A stretch of DNA of 64,000 nt from Sacculina carcini (lineage: Eukaryota; Arthropoda; Thecostraca; Sacculinidae): positions 5,164,255 to 5,228,254 of the forward strand of contig OU696585.1 of assembly GCA_916048095.2 (NCBI GenBank), read 5' to 3'. Of the stretch, positions 20,770 through 31,300 are shown in pieces (position 1 is the first letter of the stretch; every line of letters begins with the position of its first letter). The notes beneath the pieces are model-generated. The model did not search any database. It was not told the origin of the DNA and saw only the letters and a program-made list of their open reading frames with translations. The position numbers and the translations under genes are program-made.

Positions 20770-22566
20770 TATAAAACATCTCGCATTTCCCTCAAACTTC
20801 GCAACAAAAGAAGCCCTCAGGATCCTATAATTGCTCCGCCCTCTCTGATTCGATCCCCCTCCTTGCTCCTATTCTCACCGATATGGTTAATTCCTCCTTT
20901 CTTCATGGTCAATTTCTAGCTTCTAAGCATGATATAATCACACCCATTCTGAAGCAGCCTAATCTTGATCCTGTCATCCACTCCAACTATCGTCCTATAT
21001 ATATGCTTACTCTTCCTTATAAACTTCTTGAACACGCTATCTTTGAACAACTTCGTTCGATTATTAATCATGCCCTTGATCCTTGTCAATCAGGCTTTAT
21101 GTCAAATCATTCCACTGAAATTCTTCTTATTCGCCTCATTAATGCCATTTTTTCCAGCTTTTCCTTCGGCAAATCTGTTCTGCAAATATCATTAGATTTT
21201 TCATCTGCATTTGCTCTAGTCAATCTTTCCATTCTCTGTGAAGATCTCGTCCATATTGACCTTTCTTCTTCAGCTCTTTCGTCTGTCTATTCCTACCTTC
21301 ATAAACGATCCTTTTCTGTCCGCTGTAATTCCCGGATGTCTGTCAATGTTCCGTTGATTTCTGGCGTCCCACGAGTTGTTCTCCTGGGACCACTTCTATT
21401 CAACCTCTACGTATCTTCCCTTTGTTCTATCTTCAGATAATACTCTATTTCCTTTCACGTCCACGCTGACGATGCACAAATTTATTTTCCCCTCTCATTA
21501 CATGATTCTACTTTAGTATCTAAACTTCTTTCACATATTTCGTCATGGGCTGCTTCCAGATACATCCTTCTTAAGCACGACAAATCAATATACTTAGCTT
21601 TTCATCTTCCAAGGATAACCCCTACCAATGTCTCCCTGCCTCTAGCTTATCAAATTCGCAACCTTAGCATCACATTTGATCCGAAAATATCATTTTCTTG
21701 ACATTTCTCTCAACTCACTCGATCTTGCCGCTTCTTTCTCCGAAAAATGTATCCCATACGTTCTCTTTTAGATGAATCTTAGGTTGTTCTTCTCGTCAAT
21801 TCTTATATTTTCACTCGCCTAGATTACTGTAACTCCTTGTTTTTTCACGTTCCCCTCAAAAGTATCCTCCATCTACAATCCATTATCAACTTTGCCTTTC
21901 GCTTCGTTTTTGAACTTCCACCCAAAACGCCCACTTCAGATGACCACCACCGCCTTGGTTGGCTCACTGCTCATTTCCGAATTCGCTCCAAAATTTGGTG
22001 TTTGGTGTACAAAATTCTTCACTGTCCTTCACCCCCGTCCTATCTACGCTATCTACTTCTGGTTCAAGGGAGTCCTTGACGTCGCCATCCTACTCCTCAA
22101 ATCTGTCCCCCTGAGTTGAACCAGTCCACTTGGTCTGCGAAATCATTCTTTTTTTCTGCACTCCGCATTTATAATTCACTTCCTCCTCGCCTCCTCCGAA
22201 TGAAATCCTACTCATCTTTCTCCTCTGAACTCCGCAAACATTTACTATCTTTGGCCTCAGAGTCTTCATAAGTTTATTTGTTTGCAATAATATAATTGAT
22301 TGATTTTTGCTATTCATATTGAGTTGTTTGATTTATTTTGCTTCAATGATATATTTATCTTTTGCACATTTCGTTACATATTTCGAACTCATAATTGCTA
22401 CATGTTTGTGTTTCTGTTCTGGGCTACATGTACATAATTTACCCAATTTGCGCAGCCGACCCAATTTTTCCACTTGCCCCAGTCATATTTTGCCTGTCGC
22501 GCACTTGTAGTTATTTTGTGCGCTATATTTAATACATATTTGTTTGCGTGCTTGTTTGCTTATTAG
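20770..22566 (+). mobile_element. Degenerate CR1/Jockey-group LINE, 5'-truncated
   Basis: Carries the same reverse-transcriptase blocks as the LINE at 48.8 kb: SNYRPI, a CQSGF block, the SGVP box and an ADDAQIYFP catalytic region in another segment. The frame is disrupted by at least three stops or shifts (stops near 21438, 21702 and 21781), so it is inactive. The 3' UTR ends with GTGCGCTATATTTAATACAT, which matches the UTR end of the 48.8-kb LINE. It lies in intron 1 of gene A in the opposite direction. Confidence 0.85.
20820..22270 (+). pseudogene. Broken LINE reverse transcriptase
   Basis: A first segment to 21440 has the N-terminal fingers and palm blocks, and later segments hold the catalytic and thumb parts. 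The SGVPQGS box reads SGVPRVV here, a lost catalytic-region match in addition to the stops. It is a dead copy. Confidence 0.8.
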
Positions 22567-24112
22567 TAGGACTGTCAAGAAAGTAATCTAAAATCATAAA
22601 TAAGTAACTTTATTTTCGAGAAAAAGTAACCTACAAAAGTAACCTAAAATAACCTATGAATTTAAATGTTATTATCACTTTTGTATCGTTTTATCACATC
22701 TTTATCACGCCTTTGCTGATTAGTGCGCTATGTGAAATACACGGTTTGTTTGTGAACATTAAAACTAACCCAATGACCTATATAACTGTAACCTAAAAAT
22801 AACCTAGCCTTCATAAAAATAACCTCCTTCAAGAAAAGTACATTTCTGTTTGCACTTATGAAGGAAGAAAATACACCAGTCCTTCTTTTCTATCCTCTTT
22901 CCGAGTTGGTACTATTTTTCCAGCCTCTCTTCGATCTGGTACCATTTTTACAACAAAACACCAAAAGTGACTTAATATGATTTGGCTAACATCGCAAAAA
23001 GGTGCATAACCATGAAAATATAATTTAAAGTGGAAAGCTAATACAAATGCGAAATACACTAATTGCAAATGTAAATATTTTTAGTAATGGTCCCAATAAT
23101 GTTCTATATATAGTTTCAATGGAACTTTTTATCAAATATCACGTACTATAGCTTGTATATTAGTGTGAGCGTAAACACTGCATGTGTGAATGCCCGCGTC
23201 CATCCATATGTAGCACCCTGTGCCCACAATCTTGTAAATGGCAAACTTGGGAAAATGGCGCTATCTCACACCCTGAAAATCACGTGCTAATTCCTGTTCA
23301 AGTAAATACGTACTGTAAAGTGCTACAGTGCAGTGTCTGGTATAGAGAGCTCACATATCGTACTATACCACTCTCCAAACATCTCACGACACCCTCCGGC
23401 TCGTGGACATTTCCTAAAATGGAATTAAACTATCCTGCGTACCCAAAAACGTATGAATATCGAGCAGCACAGATGTCAAGGATATCCATTGCTACATCCT
23501 AACAGCAGAAATTTTGACATTTCTTGATCTTCAGACCTAATATTCCATTTCTTTTCCTATTTTATCCTCATATACAGAGCCGTAGCAACCGCCCCCCTAC
23601 CCCCCGGCCGGGGGCTGGGGGGCCGAGTGTTGAGGGTCCCCGTTGCTTCACGTATGACATTAAAATTAATCCTATTATGTATAGCCTTTATCTTTTTGCT
23701 CAGATTTTTTCACCTGAGCTTGTATTATGTGATTATGTAAAATAATCACATAAATATTTGATGGTTTATTTATGATGGGGGCCCCAAGTGTTGCCTTCGG
23801 GGGGGGGGGGGCTCATAAGTCCTCGCAACGGCTCTGCTCATATATACCGTTTTTGTGCCTCTTATCTGCAAAAAGTCACCAAACTTCGTGGTAAACTTAC
23901 CTAATAACAAGAAAAATATCAAAAGGTAACCTGACGATACAAAAATATCCTTAAAAACAAAAAAGTAACCAAACGATGAAAAAGTAACTTTTGGCAGCCT
24001 AATAACTGTTTTAATAATTATCGCACACAACTTTTTCATGCAGTTTTAGATAGATTATGAAAAAGTGACCTTTAGGTGAAAAAGTAACTTTATTAACTTT
24101 TGACAGCCCTAG
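22567..24112. mobile_element. Non-autonomous element with TAGGGCTGTCAA ends (copy a)
   Basis: Inverted ends TAGGACTGTCAAGAAAGTAA and TTATTAACTTTTGACAGCCCTA. Near both ends the short motif AAAGTAACCTA is repeated many times, as is common for subterminal transposase-binding sites. Related copies are at 47388-48333 and 60738-62618. No transposase frame is present. A hAT MITE is inserted at 23575-23836. The body at 23180-23520 has a cysteine-rich frame that recurs in part in the 62.5-kb copy, so it belongs to the repeat. Confidence 0.65.
23575..23836. mobile_element. hAT MITE (CAGAGCCGT family), second copy
   Basis: 262 bp, with inverted ends CAGAGCCGTAGCAACCGCC and CGCAACGGCTCTG. The perfect 8-bp target duplication CTCATATA is at 23567-23574 and 23837-23844. 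It is nested in the TAGGGCTGTCAA element, which was therefore there first. Confidence 0.9.
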
Positions 24113-24337
24113 TCATTATAAATGCGAAATATACTAATATAGTCAATACAATCAATTATTTGTGGCATACAATTTTGGCCAATATCATTGTTGTTGACAT
24201 TTTGTGAAAGGAGTAGCACGCATAAATACTGAGAATGTTTGGGAGCCACTGCTATAAATAGACTAACTTTGATCATAACATTATATATACAGAAAATATC
24301 GGCATATTCATGAAGTGTTTGAGACCATATCTCCCAC

Positions 24338-24395
24338 CTGAGGTGCTGATTGTGAGTAGCAAATATTGTAGCAGACAGAGCAGTGCAGCCTTCAT
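24338..24395 (-). CDS. Gene A exon 1: signal peptide
   Basis: Starts at the ATG read from 24395. It encodes MKAALLCLLQYLLLTISTS, a basic N-terminus followed by a long hydrophobic core, typical of a signal peptide. Donor GTGGGA follows, leaving phase 1, which matches exon 2. An upstream ATG at 24403 makes a three-codon frame whose TGA overlaps this ATG. The short intervening LINE and MITE sequences lie in the 3.8-kb first intron. The start is chosen because it gives the signal peptide and the right phase. Confidence 0.8.
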
Positions 24396-25330
24396 CTTCG
24401 CATGAGACGGAAATTTGCGCAGACGAGTTCAAACACACTGCTTCAACTCACACTTGCAAAATGCAATTCGCTTGCTTGGTTTGCACGGCTAACAAGCTCG
24501 CACTGGCGTGATATGAGTCAGTTTTCACGCATGCGCTCTGAATGAATACGCGGTTCTACTTAAATCAGACCTGTATAACACCACCGCACCCGCGTATGAA
24601 CGCCTGAATGCGCATTGACAATAACTGCGCATGTGTTATGAAAGAGTTCATATAATGCAGCATTTTGTATGTCCATAACATACGTGATCAAGATTGCTTA
24701 AAATATACATGCTTCATTGCTCTTCCCAGGGTTTTTTATGATCGAGCTGCATGGAGATTGCAGGCACGCAGTTCAGATAATTCACGCTCCTTTCGATTAA
24801 TCACGTTTACCGATTTTCTATGGTAGAAGCAATAATGATAATAATGCAAATAATTAAACTAATCATGTGATGTTGACTAGATGTTTCTCATGTGCACGTA
24901 CATGCACTCATCACCAGGGCAGGGTGAAATGGGGATGTGTGTGTGTGTGTGTGTTTGTGTCTTCGGGCAAATGAACGCATTCAATTGGACTCACACCGCC
25001 CCTGTCACAATACGAGCTGTAAATTCACCTATGTCGAGCGCTCACTGACTGCCTATTCAGAATGCACACAGTGATTCATTGATCTGAATGCGCTATTATT
25101 GTGCGTCAGCGAGGGATAGTGTTTGCAAGTGGCAGCTATTAAGTGTCGTTCAGCATAGAACGACTGCTTGTAACGTGTACATTGGCAGCGAGCTATTAGC
25201 ACGTGTAGTGTCTACGTGTGTGTTTGGTGTGTGTGTCTGGCAGTAGACTTTCTAGATAGACAAGAAAGCGAGACTGAGATTGATTTTGTGAAAAAACGAT
25301 TTTGGCTCATCTTAATTAGGCACTTGAGTC
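24396..25330. promoter_or_regulatory. Putative shared (bidirectional) promoter and 5' UTRs of genes A and B
   Basis: The 935 bp between the two divergent start codons contain no recognised transposon apart from a short GT run at 24938-24958. That contrasts with the rest of the window. CG dinucleotides and cores such as ATGCGC recur around 24520-24620. Transcription starts for both genes should lie here. I cannot point to a reliable TATA box or initiator. The regulatory role is inferred from gene geometry. Confidence 0.55.
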
Positions 25331-25391
25331 ATGTTTTCATCACTCGTTTGTGTGTGGATACTGCTACTCGCAAGTTTTTTTTGCAGTGAAG
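25331..25391 (+). CDS. Gene B exon 1: signal peptide
   Basis: ATG at 25331 begins MFSSLVCVWILLLASFFC, a classic hydrophobic signal peptide, followed by the donor GTGGGT. The exon leaves in phase 1 and joins exon 2 at 34135 to read ...CSEGASGEEVVQC. Gene A exon 1 has the same role, phase and a very similar donor (GTGGGA). Confidence 0.8.
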
Positions 25392-25924
25392 GTGGGTGCC
25401 AAACTATTCTACTTTCAATCTTCTAGTCTCTTCAAAGAATTATTCTACAATTGGACTGATTTAGGTAATGCAATTTATTGGAAATAAAATTTGAGTTTTC
25501 ATTCGGGTTATATAACGGTTTTCTCCAATTTGCCATTACTCCTTGCTTTATTAACATTATTAGTGTCATTATAGTTTTCATATTATAGAATATTAATGAT
25601 TAACAATGTTTGCGTTGAAGTTGCAATTACACATTTCATATTAGTAATAAGTAATAGTAATTGCACGATTGTAATAAGTTATTGCAATTGGGCAATGTTT
25701 GGTTAACATTTATAGATTTCACTTGATTCGTACTATGAAAACAATTTGAATAGATTGGGACACGGTCGATCCGCAGTAAGTCTTCCAGTAATTGTGGGAT
25801 AATTCTGCCGCCCAATTGAGAGTATTGTACAATTCTTGTAAGTGTGAAGGTCCGGAGATCTATGTTGAAATGTATTCCAATATCAGAAAATACAACATAC
25901 AACATATATAATGTATGTTATATA
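25392..25924. other. Gene B intron 1, first part, no recognised features
   Basis: AT-rich intron before the CCGTCGTGCGG repeat cluster. No exon or element end is recognised. Confidence 0.5.
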
Positions 25925-26455
25925 TAATACTAGCATTTAAACCCGCCCGTTGTGCGGAACAATTCATAAAATTAAATTCATATTTAATTAGTAAACATAT
26001 TGCAAATTAAAACAACATATTGCAAATAGATTATAGTAAATCCATAGAAATCCTAATCAATTGAAAAGTCTAAATTTAATTATTTTGTATTGTTATTTTG
26101 ACAAAATACTATCCCTGAACCGGCCTCATATTTAAACCTGCCCGTCGTGTGGAATAATTCAGAACTCGAACACGATCCGCTCTGGACCTTGAAGTCAAAT
26201 CCGTTAGTTTTATATATGAACTCGTTTTACACGGTGAAATTATACGTTATATTGTCTACAGTTGATGCCCCCGGGAGATAATTATCTCATAAACATGATC
26301 CATCGCTTCGTTCACGTTTGAAGCCCCTGATCAATACCATTGAGCCCGCGCAGTTAGGTCACCTCGTATTCAAGCATACACGCACACAGACAGACAGATA
26401 ATTTCTTTTATATTTATATATAATTTCTTTTATATTTATATATATATATATATAT
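25925..26455 (+). repeat. CCGTCGTGCGG-motif repeat, short copy
   Basis: Begins TACTAGCATTTAAACCCGCC and ends with CAGACAGACAGATAATTTC followed by a TA-rich tail. It has two motif copies (about 25943 and 26141). The same start and end tags are found on the next copies, so full units are arranged head to tail. Confidence 0.6.
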
Positions 26456-27060
26456 AGATTTGAACCCGCCCGTCGTGCGGAACAATTAATAAAGTGAAAT
26501 TCATATTCAATCCATAAAATAAACTGAATACTAATTAAAAAGCAAAAAATTTTACCTATATATACGTTCACCAATAAAAACTCAAAACCTGCCCGTCGTG
26601 CGGAATAATTCAGAACACAAACACATAACAGACAATGGACATTCTAGCATATAAACCGGCCCGTCGTGCGGAACAATTCATACCATTAAATCTGTATTCA
26701 ATTTATAAGCGAAAATAAATATGAATTAATAAAGAAAAGAGTAAACCCATAAAAAATCATAATTTCTATATTTTTATATTATTTTGACAAAATAGTTTGC
26801 CTAAACCGCCTCATATTTAAACCTGCCGTCGTGCGGAATAATTCAGAACTCTTATTCGAACACCATCCGTTCTGGTTCTTGAAGTCAAATCCATTAGTTT
26901 TGTATATCAATTCATTCTATACGGTGAAATTGAACGTTTTATTGCTGCCCGCGGGAGCCATCGCTTCGTTTGCGTTTGAAGCCTCTGATCATTGAGCCAG
27001 CGAACCATGAACCAGCGCAATTATGTCACCTCATATTCAAGCATACATACACAGACAGAC

Positions 27061-27689
27061 AGATTATTCAGAGAGTACATGCAACCAAATTTTTGGGTGT
27101 AACAGTAGATGATAATTTAAATTGGAAAGATCACATTGACTCGCTCTCTACAACATTATCGAAAATAGCTGGAATCATCTACCGTACGAGATACAGTCTA
27201 ACACATGATGCGCTTTTGTCATTATACTATTGCTTATTCTATTCCAAATTAATCTATTGTATTTCAATTTGGGGATGTACATGGCCTTCATTTACAGAAA
27301 AATTGAGTGTTGTACAAAAGCGCATGCTACGGATAATGTCGTTCATGAGAAGAGCAGAAACTACCAAAATAGTATTTAGTGAACTTAAAGTACTCAAAAT
27401 GAAGTATGTACACAAATTTTTCCTATTACTAAGGGTGTTCAGATCAATGAAGTGTAACGAAAGTATATTTCACGTACAGAGGCATCAACAATCCACGAGA
27501 AGGAACAACCTTGACTTAAAAATTCCGAGCTACAGAACATCACTGTATAAAAACTCTATTATATATCGTGGACCAGAAGTTTGGAACTCCTTACCCAACT
27601 GGATAAAATCCCAATGCTACTTCATGTCAGTTGACACATTCAAGCGATATATTAAAAAACACCTCTATACTTTGCAGAGCGGAGAGTGA
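27061..27689 (+). CDS. LINE reverse transcriptase C-terminal part (L2/CR1-like)
   Basis: About 209 residues open to the stop at 27687-27689. Blocks TKFLGVTVDDNLNWKDHI, then SKLIYCISIWG, LQKRMLRI-like VVQKRMLRIM, and GPEVWNSLP are the typical sequence following the catalytic domain in L2/CR1-type LINEs. The catalytic ADD box is missing because of 5' truncation. The frame continues upstream into repeat sequence by chance. Confidence 0.8.
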
Positions 27690-28349
27690 CAAATCTGGGT
27701 ATAGCAAGTTAATTGGAACATTGGGTATGTTGTTGGGTATTGAGTTGCGTCTTTCTTTCCGCCTTGATATTGTCTTATAATAATATAATTTGTCCTGTAC
27801 GTGAGATTAAGTGCTTGTGTGTGTTATTGTTGTTGTGTATGTTATTGTTGCACGCGTATTTGCGTATGTGTACGTACGAAGGTGATTGTATGTATGTAAG
27901 TGCATGCTGCTGGGGGTATTTGGTGTGAAAATATATATGTGTGGCTTTCGTGTGAGGAAATATAAATTTTAATGTGCTAGCAAATATGCGATAAACGTCG
28001 GGAATTTTGTCACTTTCCCCATTTTGTCTCTTTTTTCACTTTGATTAAATGTATATGAAAGTTGTGAATTTATGGCTACATAAGCGAGATTATTATGGTA
28101 TGAATGGTTATAAAGGTGATGATATATGTGGATAATTTTTTGTGTGTCTAAATGTGTCCGTTTATTTTATCTGTTTATGTTAACTGTTAACGTTTGACAA
28201 TATTTCGCTGTATCACGTTCAATTATTTATCAATGCCTGTCTAAAAGTCCGCTTGACAGGCACTAGCCTAATGTTTTGTGTTGAATTTTGCAATGTTATT
28301 GTTTGATGGAATTGGCAATAAACTCAATAAACAAACAAACAAAAAAAAA
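27061..28349 (+). mobile_element. 5'-truncated LINE inserted in the motif repeat
   Basis: Homology to reverse transcriptase starts abruptly at 27061 inside the CAGACAGACAGAT end tag of the host repeat. The 3' end is a polyA-like (ACAA)n tail at 28320-28349, followed by the same AGATAA target sequence. This is the standard outcome of target-primed reverse transcription. The family differs from the 1-kb and 49-kb LINEs. Confidence 0.8.
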
Positions 28350-28380
28350 GATAATTTCTTCTTTATGTATATATATAGCA

Positions 28381-31300
28381 TTAAAACCCGCCCGTTGTGC
28401 GGAGCAATTCATAACATGAAATTCATATTCAATTCATAAAAAAATATGGAAAAATAACAATGAAATAGGGTACACTCATAAAAATATTAATCAATTGAAA
28501 ATTATAAGTTTGAATATTTTTATTTCGACAAAATATTCCCCCTCAGTCCGCCTGAGTCATTTTTAAACCCGCCCGTCGTGCTGAATAATTCAGAACTCGA
28601 ACACGATCCGTTCTGGATCTTGAAGTCAAATCCATTGGTTTTGTGCATGGATTAATTCTACAGGGTAAATTGAACGTTCTATGGTCTATAGTTGCTGCCC
28701 GCGGAGCATTTTTATTTAAAAAAAAATACGTTTTTTTAAATGAACCATTTGAAAAAATGAACTAAAAAATGGAAACACTTTCTTTAAGCCCGCCCGTCGT
28801 GCGGAACAATTCATACAATACAATTCATATTTGAAGTCAAATCCATTGGTTTTGTGTATGGATTAATTCTACAGGGGAAATTGAACGTTCTATTGTCTAT
28901 AGTTGCTGCCCGCGGAACATTTTAATTAAAAAAAAATATTACCTTTTTTAAATGAGCCATTTGAAAAAATGATCTAAAAACACTTTTTTAAACCCACCCG
29001 TCGTGCGGAACAATTCATACAATAAAATTCATATCAAATCCAGAAAATATAATGAATACAAATTGAAAACCAAAAAATGTAACCTATAAATACCTTAACC
29101 AATAGAAAAGTCTAAATGTGAATATTTTTGTTCTTATTTTGACAAATATTATTCCTCAACCTGCCTGATATATAAATCTGGCCGTCGTGTGGTATAATTC
29201 AGAACACATACACGAAACAAACAATGAAAGATGATGAAATCTTTTCATCAGAATGTTTCCAAACTATATTTATTACTTAACATCATTCCCCAATATCATT
29301 TGCTCAAGTACTATTTCACTTTTACCGCTATAATATTTATTGTTAAAATTTATATATTTTCCGCTATCATTAAAACCCAATATAACCTGAGTCAAACCTA
29401 CCCAACCCAACCCAACCATTCAATATTGACCGCTCTCAGCCTAGTCTGAGGTGATTTAACTTATTAGTTTGTGATCACAAAATATACTTATGCGATCATA
29501 ATTTGTAATCAGAAGACTGAGATTATCTACCCCAGGGGTCCCAAACACGCGGCCCACCAATACTTTTCTCTCAACCCGCCTATATAGTATCGGGACCAAA
29601 CTGTAAGGCAGCTAAATTCACATTTGTTGCATAATGCGATATAATTATACACCACTATCATATTATCTCATAATTACCGGTTAATGCTTCCACTAATGCA
29701 TCATATTCATACAGTTGTTATTTTTTGGATTACACCGATATTACAGCCCTTGATATTACAGCCGATATTATATTATGCAATCTATATTCTGCTACGTATT
29801 ATTCCTAATACATATATCATCAGATCGCAAAATATATCTAAAGGTTCACATCATTCTCCAAAATCATTTGCTTAAGAGCTATTCTACTTTTATCGCTAGA
29901 ATATTTACTGCTAGCAAAATATCATATACCTCGCTATCATTTAAACCCACTCTTTATAGATACATTTAATTCCCCCGTCGTGCGGAACAGCTCATAAAAT
30001 ATAATTAATATTGAATTCATAAAAAAATTAGTGCAAATTGAAATAATATAAAAGTCTAATATAAAAGTCTAAATGTGAAATTTATGTTTCAATTTAGAAA
30101 ACATGTTTTTCCACAACCCGCCTCATATTTAAAGCTGCCCGTCGTGCGGAATAATTCAGAACTCAAACACGAAACAAACACAAAGAAAATTGATGAAAAA
30201 CGACCAATAGAAGATTCAAATTTGTAAATTCTTGTTTTAATTATTGAAGATGATTTTCCCTCAACACTGCTCAAATTCACACCCGTCCTTCGTGTGTAGT
30301 AATTCAGAAGTGTAACACTATCAAAACAATGAAACATCTCTATAATTCCAGATTAATGCTTACTCTAAAACAGCATATGCATATACTTGGCATTGCATGA
30401 TATTACAACCCGTATCCTTATGCAACTTAAGCGTATGCAACTTGAAATTAAACCAATTAAATTACACAGTAAAATTCAGTAGCTTACTTTGTTCCAAGTA
30501 GCATTTTACCCGCCCGTCGTGCGGAACATTTGATGTGTTAATATTGAGGACAATATAGACTTTCTATTCAGTATAGTTTAGCATTAATTAAACTGTACGC
30601 AATAAAAAGACACCATCCATGCTTGGAGATAATATGATGCATTCTTAATTGTGATTGGGCTTCAGTGAAATTTAATCGGTGTATATTCCTGTGTAATCGC
30701 AAGTGCGCATAATAGCTGTCAAATTGGCAATATGTCCTTTTGACTTTACACCGCCGTAACTTCCTTCAGATACCCTTTGGAAAATTAAAAATTATACCGT
30801 ATTGTAGAAAACAAAATTTCTAGCACGATGGTATAATTTATTTTCATGTATAACAAATTGTTACTGAGAAATATTAGAAGAATTAATAAATTTTAGTCGC
30901 CCGGTGTTCAAGTGTAATTTTGGCTGTATTTGAGAATTTTGCGAATTTTACACGTTTTTTGTATCATTTGTGCGTATGAATTATAGCTTATCTTGTAGAA
31001 CAAAAAATTATCTACACAGTTGTATATTCCTGTGTAATTGCAAGTGCGCATAATAGCTGTCAAATTGGCAACATGACATTTTGAATTTACACCGCCGTGA
31101 GTTCATTTAGGTTCACTTTGGAAAATTAACAATTATACTGTATTGTAGAAAACAAAATTTATAGCACGACGGTATAATTTATTTTTATGTGTAACAAATA
31201 TTTACTGATAAATAGTAGAAAAATGAATTAATTTTAGTCGCCCGATGTTCAAGTGTAATTTTGGATGTATTTGAGAATTTTGCCAATTTTACACGTTTTT

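Larger units (their letters stand above)
4986..24395 (-). other. Gene A: secreted CCP - lectin-like - C-type lectin protein (partial, 7 exons)
   Basis: Minus-strand gene assembled from seven exons with GT-AG borders and compatible phases: 24395-24338, 20503-20273, 16507-16265, 10824-10759, 10371-10207, 9906-9699 and 5077-4986. Together they give about 354 residues: signal peptide, sushi/CCP module, a 158-residue region resembling F5/8C or F-type-lectin galactose-binding folds, and a C-type lectin-like domain. The protein is probably secreted and binds carbohydrate or another extracellular ligand. The ligand is unknown. It is the paralogue of gene B, with the same exon order and intron phases. 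The final exon(s) of the lectin domain were not found and probably lie beyond the left edge. The exon models are mine and lack transcript support. Confidence 0.8.
26456..28380 (+). repeat. CCGTCGTGCGG-motif repeat, middle copy, split by a LINE
   Basis: Motif copies are at about 26468, 26592, 26661 and 26825. The unit is interrupted at 27060 by a 5'-truncated LINE and resumes at 28350 with AGATAATTTCTTC, the continuation seen in the copy before it. A TAGCAT...AAACC start tag recurs at 26645, so this may itself be two partial copies. Confidence 0.55.

Noticed and set aside
23182-23502. Possible extra sushi exon upstream of gene B
   Set aside because: Part of it recurs at 62.5 kb inside the same repeat family. 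It lacks the full cysteine spacing and proper splice borders, so it is most likely repeat sequence.
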